64,000 nucleotides of DNA from DASSUW01 sp963835525 (GTDB lineage: Bacteria; Actinomycetota; Thermoleophilia; Solirubrobacterales; Solirubrobacteraceae), in the NCBI GenBank assembly GCA_963835525.1, contig CAWIFM010000009.1, positions 186,001-250,000 of the forward strand, given 5' to 3'. Position 1 is the stretch's first letter; each line of letters opens with the position of its first letter. Below the pieces are notes generated by a model, which searched no databases, was not told the origin of the DNA, and worked only from the letters and a program-made list of their open reading frames with translations. The translations under genes were made by a program, and so were the position numbers. This document shows, piece by piece, positions 58,115 to 64,000 of the stretch.

Positions 58115-58911
58115 GCACAAGGATGCAAGACCTGATGTCCGAGGCCCGCGGCCTGCTGCGCCACGAGCCGGTCGAGCGACGCGTGCGGGCGAGCCTCGAG
58201 GGACGTCCGGTCGCCGACAGCACGCGGGCGCTGCTCGTGTGGGAGCCGCGCCGCATCTGTCCCGTCTACGCCGTCCCGGCCGAGGACCTGCTCGCCGAGC
58301 TGGAGCCCGCCCCCGCGAGCGACGGCTACACGCCCGGCCTGCTGCACCCGGGGATCCCCTTCAGCGTGCACTCGGCCGAGGGCGAGGCCGTCACCGTCGC
58401 CGGCCGCGTAGGAGCCGGGTTCCGGCTCGCCGACGACGACCTCGACGGCTACGTGGTCCTCGACTTCGACGCCTTCGACTGGCTCGAGGAGGACGAGCCG
58501 ATCGCCGGCCACCCGCGCGACCCGTACCACCGCGTCGACGTCCGCCGCAGCCTCCGGACCGTTCGGATCGAGCTGGACGGCGAGGTCATCGCCGAGACGA
58601 CGGGCGCCCGGCTGCTGTGCGAGACGAACCTGCCGATGCGCTTCTACGTGCCGCGCGAGGACGTCCGCGCCGAGCTGCGCGCCAGCCCCAGCCGCAGCTA
58701 CTGCCCGTACAAGGGCGAGGCCTCGTGGTGGTCGATCGAGGGCCACGAGGACATCGGCTGGACCTATGAGCAGCCCATGCCGGAGCTGCCCGCGATCGCC
58801 GGCCTGGTGGCGTTCTGGGACGAGCGCGTCGACGTGTTCGTCGACGGCGAGCCGCGCGAGCGGCCCGTCACCGTCTTCTCGGAGCTGCTGCAGGAGGAGT
58901 TCGGCGGCTAG
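58111..58911 (+). CDS. Protein with two DUF427 domains
   Basis: 266 residues, ATG overlapping the previous stop. Two copies of the DUF427 fold: residues about 25-135 (RRVRASLEGRPVADSTRALL, WEPRRICPVYAVPAEDLL) and about 150-262 (RTVRIELDGEVIAETTGARL, ETNLPMRFYVPREDVRAELR, YCPYKGEASWWSIEG, VAFWDERVDVFVDGEPRERP). The second copy has the conserved RxYxPxxDV and CPYKG motifs. Function not established for the family. Confidence 0.88.
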   Translation: MSTRMQDLMSEARGLLRHEPVERRVRASLEGRPVADSTRALLVWEPRRICPVYAVPAEDLLAELEPAPASDGYTPGLLHPGIPFSVHSAEGEAVTVAGRVGAGFRLADDDLDGYVVLDFDAFDWLEEDEPIAGHPRDPYHRVDVRRSLRTVRIELDGEVIAETTGARLLCETNLPMRFYVPREDVRAELRASPSRSYCPYKGEASWWSIEGHEDIGWTYEQPMPELPAIAGLVAFWDERVDVFVDGEPRERPVTVFSELLQEEFGG

Positions 58912-59990
58912 ACCCCGCACCAGCGGCGCGCGAGCTCGAAGAACCCCTCGGCCGCGGCGTCGATCTTCTCGGCCGAGGCCCATTCGTCGGTCTGGTGGGC
59001 CTGGGCGGCCTCGCCCGGGCCCCAGATGACCGTCGGCGGCGAGCCGTAGGCGGGCGTCAGGGCGGCGGCGTCGGTGAAGTACGCGAGGCCCCCGCCGGAC
59101 GAGCCGGCCACGTCGGCCGCCGACCGCACGAACGGATCGTCCGGATCGGTGGACACCGGCGGCAGGTCGAGGATCGGCTCGATCGTGACGTCGGCGCCGG
59201 CCAGCGAGCGCAGCCGCTCGAGCACGTCGGCGCTCTGCAGGCCCGGGACGGTGCGGATGTCGATGCCGGCCTCGGCGCGGTCGGGGACGAGGTTGATCCC
59301 GGAGCCGCCGGAGATGGTGCCGACGTTGAGGGTCGGCTCGCCGAGGATCGGGTGGGGCTCGACCCTGAAGTCCAGCTCGGACAAGGCGGCGACGGCGGTC
59401 GCCAGCGGGTAGATCGCGTTGCGGCCGAGGTGGGGGGAGGAGCCGTGTGCCGACTTGCCCTCGGCCGTGGCGCGCGCCCACAGGACGCCCTTGTGCGCCA
59501 CGTGGGGGACGCCGCCGGTCGGCTCGGCGACCAGGACGGCGCCGGCGCGGCCGAGCGCGCCCGAGGAAGCGAGGTGGAGCGCGCCCTCGCAGCCGGTCTC
59601 CTCGGCGGCGCACAGGACGACTTCGAGCGACCCGCGGCCCAGCGCCGCGATCCGCTCGGCCGCCACGACGATCGCCGCCACGCCGCCCTTCATGTCGCTC
59701 GACCCGCGGCCGTACAGGCGGCCGTCGCGCAGCTCGCCGAACGCCTCCACGCTCCACGGCGCGCCGCCCAGAGGCACGGTGTCGAGGTGGCCGGTCATGC
59801 ACAGCGCCGGCCCTTCGCCGTCCAGCCGCGCCACGACGCTCGGACGGCCGGGCGCGTGCTCATGGAACGCGACGTCGAACCCGGCGGCGCTCAGCCGCTC
59901 GCCCAGCAGCGACGCGGCGGCCTCCTCGCGGCCGGGCGGGTTGACGGTGTCGAGGCGGACGAGCTCCAGCGCGAGGTCTACGGCGGTCAT
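58908..59990 (-). CDS. M20-family metallopeptidase (ArgE/DapE-like)
   Basis: 360 residues. Zinc ligands and active site are visible: MTGHLDTVPLGGAPW (His, Asp), GRGSSDMKGGVAAIVVAAER (bridging Asp), CAAEETGCEGALHLASSG (catalytic Glu-Glu) and later RTVPG and WGPGEAAQAHQTDEWASAE (His). A dimerisation domain lies between (GKSAHGSSPHLGRNAIYPLA). It would deacylate or hydrolyse an amide such as N-acyl-amino acids; the exact substrate is open. It converges on the DUF427 gene with a 4-base overlap. Confidence 0.9.
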   Translation of the reverse strand: MTAVDLALELVRLDTVNPPGREEAAASLLGERLSAAGFDVAFHEHAPGRPSVVARLDGEGPALCMTGHLDTVPLGGAPWSVEAFGELRDGRLYGRGSSDMKGGVAAIVVAAERIAALGRGSLEVVLCAAEETGCEGALHLASSGALGRAGAVLVAEPTGGVPHVAHKGVLWARATAEGKSAHGSSPHLGRNAIYPLATAVAALSELDFRVEPHPILGEPTLNVGTISGGSGINLVPDRAEAGIDIRTVPGLQSADVLERLRSLAGADVTIEPILDLPPVSTDPDDPFVRSAADVAGSSGGGLAYFTDAAALTPAYGSPPTVIWGPGEAAQAHQTDEWASAEKIDAAAEGFFELARRWCGV

Positions 59991-60007
59991 CGCGCGATAA
60001 TCGCATC

Positions 60008-60379
60008 GTGCCCAGCGCGAAGGCGGTCAGCGCCGACCCGCTCGTCGGCGACCTCCGTCGCGCCGGCCTGCTGCCGCTGCTCGTCCTGCACTACAGCTCG
60101 CAGGAGCCGATGTACGGCAACCGGCTGATCGAGCGGATCGAGCAGCTCACCGAGGGCGCGCTGGTCGTCAACCCGAACACGATGTACCCGCTGCTGCGCT
60201 CGCTCGAGGAGCGCGGGCTGCTGGCCGGCGAGTGGGAGCACCCCGAGCGCCGCTCGCGCCGCTTCTACAGCATCACGCCGGCCGGCGAGGACGAGCGGAC
60301 GCGCCTCGCGGCCCAGCTGGAGCCCCGCATGGCGCAGATAGCGCGCTCGATCCGGGCGATCCGCAAGGAGGTCCTGTGA
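60008..60379 (+). CDS. PadR-family transcriptional regulator
   Basis: 123 residues, GTG start, 17 bases from the divergent M20 gene. PadR winged helix: VLHYSSQEPMYGNRLIERIE, NPNTMYPLLRSLEERGLLAG and RRSRRFYSITPAGEDERTRL, with a C-terminal helix. It overlaps the SRPBCC gene by four bases and likely regulates this pair. Confidence 0.92.
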   Translation: MPSAKAVSADPLVGDLRRAGLLPLLVLHYSSQEPMYGNRLIERIEQLTEGALVVNPNTMYPLLRSLEERGLLAGEWEHPERRSRRFYSITPAGEDERTRLAAQLEPRMAQIARSIRAIRKEVL

Positions 60380-60834
60380 GCCGGGCGCAGGCGACGGCCG
60401 TCGTCCCCGGCCGCATCCTCGAGGCCGAGGAGCTCTGGTACGACCAGCACCGCTGGGCGGCCTGGGTCGACGGCTTCGGCCACGTGAACCGGCTCGAAGG
60501 CGACTGGCCCGACGTCGGCGCCCGCCTGGTCTGGGACTCGCCACCGCGTGGCCGCGGGCGCGTGCAGGAGATCGTGACCGCCTATGAGCCTCGCAGCGGC
60601 CAGACGCGCGAGGTCGAGGACGAGCGACTGCGCGGCGCCCAGACCGTGACGTTCGAGTCCGCCGGCGCGGACGAGGTCCAGGTCACGCTCACGCTCGAGT
60701 ACGAGCTCAAGCAGCGGAATGTCTTCACCCCGCTGGTCGACCGGCTCTACATCCGCGGCCAGATGACCGAGTCGCTGCGCCGCACGCTCACCCGCTTCGG
60801 CCACGAGCGGCGCGCCGAGATCACCGGTTCTTGA
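60376..60834 (+). CDS. SRPBCC / polyketide cyclase-like protein
   Basis: 152 residues, GTG start overlapping the PadR stop. The hydrophobic-cavity fold of the SRPBCC superfamily is suggested by WYDQHRWAAWVDGFGHVNRL, VGARLVWDSPPRGRGRVQEI and VTLTLEYELKQRNVFTPLVD. A ligand for the PadR/SRPBCC pair cannot be told. Confidence 0.82.
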   Translation: MSRAQATAVVPGRILEAEELWYDQHRWAAWVDGFGHVNRLEGDWPDVGARLVWDSPPRGRGRVQEIVTAYEPRSGQTREVEDERLRGAQTVTFESAGADEVQVTLTLEYELKQRNVFTPLVDRLYIRGQMTESLRRTLTRFGHERRAEITGS

Positions 60835-60871
60835 CCCGGCGCGTGCCGCCCCTCTGGTCGGCTGCCGGGCC

Positions 60872-60967
60872 ATGCGACGACTCCTCCTCGCCACGAATTT
60901 CGGCTCCACCGGCCGCAACGCCGGCCTGCCGGACTACAGCGACTTCATCGTCGTGGACGTCGATTGA
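60872..60967 (+). CDS. Very short possible protein (31 residues)
   Basis: ATG frame reading MRRLLLATNFGSTGRNAGLP then DYSDFIVVDVD. It reads more like protein than random sequence, but overlaps the end of the minus-strand beta-helix gene by 23 bases and has no clear ribosome site. It could be chance or a gene remnant. Confidence 0.2.
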   Translation: MRRLLLATNFGSTGRNAGLPDYSDFIVVDVD

Positions 60968-63008
60968 GCACCAGCCGCACGGTCGTGCCGGCGGGCAGCG
61001 AGGTCCCGGCCTTCGGGCTGAACGAGCGGACCCGCCCCTGCCGGCCGCGGCCACGCCGCGTGACCTTGCCGAGCTTGCAGTTGACGTTCTGCAGTGAGCG
61101 CGCCGCGGCGATCAGCGTCTTGCCCTTGAGGCGCGGAACGACGCACGGTGCCGCCGTCGGCTGAGGAGAGCCGCCCGGCGGATCGCCCGCCGGCGTGGCG
61201 CCGGTGCCGGTCAGCGCGAGGGTGTCGCCGGCGATCTGGAGCGTCCCCATGCGTGCTCCGGCCGTCGTGGGCGCGAAGCGCACGGTGACGACGCAGCCTG
61301 CGCCGCCGGCCAGCACCGCTCCGCACGTGTGACCGGCGAGCGTGAACGCTGGATCGCCGGTCACGGAGAACGCGAGCGGCAGGCCCGGCAGGCCGGGGTT
61401 GCTCACGTCGACCGTTTGCGTGACCGCCGTGCCCGTCGTCACCGAGCCGAAGGCGAGCCCGGTGCGCGCGACGGCCGCGGCCGGCGCAGGCACCTCCACC
61501 GCTCCGATGTCGCACGCCGCTCCCTGTGGCCGCGCGGTGCCGGCGAGATCCGTGTCGGGGCAGGTCGCCGCCGCGTCGATCGCCGGGCTTCCTGCGCCTG
61601 GCATCCCGTCCGCGCCGACGCGCGGGTCGGTAAACGTTCCCGGGCAGCTGATCGAGGCGGCGAGGTTCCCGCCGTCGCCCACGACACCGCCGCCGTCGCA
61701 GGTCCCGGACGTGACCGAGCGCGCGAGCGTGACCGTCCCGCCGCTATAGACCGCCGAGCCGGAGCCGGCGGGTCCGTTATTGTCGAAGTCGCCCACACCG
61801 GCCGGGCCGCCAGGGCTGACCGCGCCGCCGAAGAACGTCGAGCTCTCCATGTCGATGTCCGCCCCGAGGATGCCGTAGAGGCCGGCCCCGCGGCCGCCCG
61901 CGCCACCGTCGCCTGCGTTCGTGAGTCCGTCGCCGCCGGCACCGCCGTCACCGCTGAAGTTGCCCGAGAGCAGCGTGCCCGCGACGGTCAGGCTTCCGGC
62001 GGCCAGGATGCCGCCTCCGCTGCCCCCGGGACCGCCGTTCCCGCCATTCGAGGTGCCGCTCGCGCCGCGTCCGCCGGGACCCGCCGAGTTGCCGGTGATC
62101 GTCGAGTGCGTGATGGACGCCAGGACGGGCACGACGATGCCGCCGCCGTCCCCGCCCGCCGAGCCGCTTCCGCCGGCGACTCCCCCGGCGCCGCCGCTTC
62201 CGCCCGCGCCGGCCCGGTTGCCCTCGATCACGGAGTTGACCAGGGTGGTGAGCCCGGATGCGGCGATCCCGCCCCCGTCGCCTCCGGGCTGCAGGGTGGT
62301 GACGCCGGCGATGCTGCTCGCACCGCTTGATCCGGCCGCCCCGGCCCCGTTGTCGGAAACGCGGGTGCGGATCAGCGTCAGCCTCGAGCTGCTGTAGATC
62401 CCGCCGCCCTCGCCACCGGCGCCGCCAGGGCCACCGGCGACGCCGCTGCCGCCGGTACCGCCGCGGCCGGCGCGGTTGCTACGAACGTCGCTGTCCAGCA
62501 ACTCGAGCCGGCCGGCGCTCCGGATGCCGCCGCCGTGCTCGCCGTGGCCACCGGGGTTAGCCCCGGGAGCCCCGCTCGCCCCGTCGGGGGCCGCGCCGCC
62601 GGTGACGGCGAGATCGGCGATCCTGACGTCGGCGCCCGCCTGCACGTCGACGACCCGGTCGAGTTCGTCGGCCGACACCACGGTCCGGTCGCGGCCGACG
62701 CCGCGCAGCATCACCAGGCCGCCGGCACCGGAGAGGTCGAGGTCGCCTGTGGCGTTGTCGTTCTCGTTCGCGCCCGCGCGCGAAAGGAGGTACGCCCCGT
62801 CACTGAGCAGGATGACGTCCATCGCATCAGCGGCGCCGGCGGGGCAGTCGCGGAACGCGGTGTCCGTGTTCGCCGCGGTCACCGCCTCGCGGAGCGAGCA
62901 GCGGCCGTCGTTGGCCACGGTGTCCAGGCGCGTGGTGACGGCGATGTCGGCCGCCGATGCCGGGGCAGCGAGGACCAGCGTGAGGAGGCCAGCGAGCAGC
63001 AGTCTCAT
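60945..63008 (-). CDS. Secreted CSLREA-type beta-helix protein with C-terminal PASTA domain
   Basis: 687 residues, signal peptide about 1-20. RCSLREAVTAANTDTAFRDC is the CSLREA motif of secreted polymorphic beta-helix proteins. A Gly-rich beta helix follows (GGDGGGIAASGLTTLVNSVI, GGDGGGIVVPVLASITHSTI) ending in the choice-of-anchor Q region GSPAIDAAATCPDTDLAGTA, with RPQGAACDIGAVEV. Then an Ig-like domain (TGLAFGSVTTGTAVTQTVDV) and a PASTA-like tail (VPRLKGKTLIAAARSLQNVN, TSLPAGTTVRLVLN) that may bind peptidoglycan. Likely a surface protein. Confidence 0.85.
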   Translation of the reverse strand: MRLLLAGLLTLVLAAPASAADIAVTTRLDTVANDGRCSLREAVTAANTDTAFRDCPAGAADAMDVILLSDGAYLLSRAGANENDNATGDLDLSGAGGLVMLRGVGRDRTVVSADELDRVVDVQAGADVRIADLAVTGGAAPDGASGAPGANPGGHGEHGGGIRSAGRLELLDSDVRSNRAGRGGTGGSGVAGGPGGAGGEGGGIYSSSRLTLIRTRVSDNGAGAAGSSGASSIAGVTTLQPGGDGGGIAASGLTTLVNSVIEGNRAGAGGSGGAGGVAGGSGSAGGDGGGIVVPVLASITHSTITGNSAGPGGRGASGTSNGGNGGPGGSGGGILAAGSLTVAGTLLSGNFSGDGGAGGDGLTNAGDGGAGGRGAGLYGILGADIDMESSTFFGGAVSPGGPAGVGDFDNNGPAGSGSAVYSGGTVTLARSVTSGTCDGGGVVGDGGNLAASISCPGTFTDPRVGADGMPGAGSPAIDAAATCPDTDLAGTARPQGAACDIGAVEVPAPAAAVARTGLAFGSVTTGTAVTQTVDVSNPGLPGLPLAFSVTGDPAFTLAGHTCGAVLAGGAGCVVTVRFAPTTAGARMGTLQIAGDTLALTGTGATPAGDPPGGSPQPTAAPCVVPRLKGKTLIAAARSLQNVNCKLGKVTRRGRGRQGRVRSFSPKAGTSLPAGTTVRLVLNRRPRR

Positions 63009-63069
63009 GGCGCGACGCTACGGCGTCTGGTGCATCGCACGCAACTGACGCTCGGCTAGTGTGGCCGCC

Positions 63070-63942
63070 ATGTTCGTTTTCAAAGCAGGAGTCGTCGGCG
63101 CGGGGGTGATGGGCGGCGAGATCGCCCAGGTCATCGCCGCGTCGGGGATCCCGGTCGTGCTCAAGGACGTCGACGCGAAGTTCGTCGACGCGGGACTCAC
63201 CAAGGCGCGCGAGGTCACCGAAGGCCAGGCCGCGAAGCTGGTCAAGAAGGGGAAGATCGACGAGGCGCAGGCGTCGGCCCAGGCCGAGCAGACGCTCTCC
63301 CTGATCACCGGCACCACCTCCTACGACGAGTTCGGCGACGTCGACTTCGTCATCGAGGCCGTGCCCGAGAAGATGGAGATCAAGCACGCGGTGTTCGCGG
63401 AGCTCGACGCGGCCACTCCCGGTCACGCGATCCTCGCCTCCAACACCTCGGGCCTGTCGATCACCGAGATCGGCGACGCCACCAACCGGCCCGACAAGGT
63501 GGTCGGCTTCCACTTCTTCTGGCCCGCCTCCTACATGCGGCTGATCGAGGTCATCGAGGGCGAGGACACCTCGGCGGAGACCGCCCAGGCCGCGGCCAAC
63601 TTCGCCCAGGCGATCAAGAAGATGCCGGTCCGCTGCCATGAGTGCCCCGGCTTCGTGGTCAACCGCATCCTCGTCTCCACCGCCAGCGAGATCTGGCGCT
63701 ACCAGGACGAGAGCGGCATCGACGTCGAGGAGCTCGACAAGTTCATCACCGAGAAGGCCCAGATGCCGATGGGCCCGTTCCGGGTCGCCGACATGTCGGG
63801 CCTCGACACCGTGGTCAAGGTCGCGCGCGACATGCGGCAGGCCTACGGCGACCGCTTCTACGTCCACAAGGGCATGGAGGAGATGGTCGAGCGCGGCGAG
63901 CTCGGGGCCAAGTCCGGGAAGGGCTTCTATGAGCACGCCTGA
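63070..63942 (+). CDS. 3-hydroxyacyl-CoA dehydrogenase (FadB NAD-domain type)
   Basis: 290 residues. NAD site GVVGAGVMGGEIAQVIAASG, catalytic His in DKVVGFHFFWPASYM, Glu in RCHECPGFVVNRILVS and the closing GELGAKSGKGFYEHA. It is a stand-alone dehydrogenase with one C-terminal domain rather than a full FadB. ATG 63070 or GTG 63061 is the start. It overlaps the next reading frame, so a fatty-acid oxidation operon continues beyond the window. Confidence 0.93.
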   Translation: MFVFKAGVVGAGVMGGEIAQVIAASGIPVVLKDVDAKFVDAGLTKAREVTEGQAAKLVKKGKIDEAQASAQAEQTLSLITGTTSYDEFGDVDFVIEAVPEKMEIKHAVFAELDAATPGHAILASNTSGLSITEIGDATNRPDKVVGFHFFWPASYMRLIEVIEGEDTSAETAQAAANFAQAIKKMPVRCHECPGFVVNRILVSTASEIWRYQDESGIDVEELDKFITEKAQMPMGPFRVADMSGLDTVVKVARDMRQAYGDRFYVHKGMEEMVERGELGAKSGKGFYEHA

Positions 63943-64000
63943 GACGACCACTCAGATCGACGAGCGGATCGCCGACCGCTTCCAGCTCAAGGCGCTGGTC
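63929..64000 (+). CDS. Start of a following gene, truncated by the window edge
   Basis: ATG overlapping the dehydrogenase stop by 14 bases, then 23 more codons (STPETTTQIDERIADRFQLK...). The start DERIADRFQLKALV suggests a soluble protein. In this setting it is likely the hydratase or thiolase partner of the dehydrogenase, but too little is present to name it. Confidence 0.6.
   Translation, partial: MSTPETTTQIDERIADRFQLKALV

Noticed and set aside
61500..62600. Gly-rich repeats as a tandem DNA repeat or silk-like element
   Set aside because: They are irregular codon runs within the beta-helix protein, with no exact tandem unit.
1..64000. CRISPR array, prophage, insertion sequence, rRNA or tRNA
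   Set aside because: No regular spacer array, integrase, transposase, or cloverleaf was seen on either strand; a tRNA scan was not possible by eye with certainty.

Overview
The window is very GC-rich DNA with dense genes, frequent GTG starts and many 4-base start/stop overlaps. It is most likely a chromosome fragment of an actinobacterium of the class Thermoleophilia (Solirubrobacterales-like). Supporting signs are an mce lipid-import operon, an actinobacterial-type integration host factor, an Rv1264-type adenylate cyclase, a CoxD/CoxE pair, thrombospondin-type calcium repeats in secreted proteins and PASTA-tailed beta-helix proteins. Taxonomy is inferred from gene content only. I saw no rRNA, tRNA, CRISPR array, insertion sequence or prophage.

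Layout. 1-7.3 kb is the 3' end of an mce operon: three MCE proteins, an RND/MmpL-type exporter with a one-base frameshift, a TlpA-like protein and a B3/B4-domain protein. 7.3-12.7 kb holds a secreted cupredoxin-like protein, an aminotransferase, small membrane proteins, a VOC protein and the IHF-like protein, with two complex inverted-repeat elements. 12.97-16.0 kb is the most interesting block: a serine-palmitoyltransferase-like enzyme, divergent from a YghO/bCerS-like acyltransferase and a fatty-acid 2-hydroxylase of the Scs7/FA2H type, together a candidate sphingolipid pathway. 16-19.8 kb has an AlkA-type glycosylase and a thiamine-precursor ABC transporter under a TPP riboswitch. 19.8-34 kb carries a LuxR regulator, a fusion of a degenerate alpha/beta hydrolase with an FAD oxidase, an SDR, an adenylate cyclase, a beta-propeller, CoxE/MoxR, tandem hydrolases, and a TetR/YceI/FMN-reductase group with paired operators.

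34-49.9 kb holds membrane and EVE-domain proteins, an ArsA-like ATPase, a glucuronyl C5-epimerase-like protein, a Ca2+/H+ antiporter, TerC, an AbiEi/DUF559 pseudogene bracketed by palindromic repeats, a second beta-propeller, an acyl-CoA dehydrogenase with a palindromic operator, a frameshifted DUF2332 gene and a beta-helix protein. 49.98-51.57 kb encodes a fusion of a DUF429 nuclease-like domain and a PD-(D/E)XK domain, a possible defence protein. 51.6-64 kb holds acetate symport (DUF485/ActP), a universal stress protein, an RNHCP protein behind a hairpin that covers its Shine-Dalgarno sequence, a ZIP-like transporter, an enolase-superfamily enzyme, a cytoplasmic periplasmic-binding-fold protein, an epimerase, a double DUF427 protein, an M20 peptidase, a PadR/SRPBCC pair, a CSLREA beta-helix protein and the start of a fatty-acid oxidation operon.

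Four genes carry frame disruptions (near 4833, 11064, 42222 and 47540). They may be real pseudogenes or assembly errors; read-level checking would decide. A single sequence cannot.
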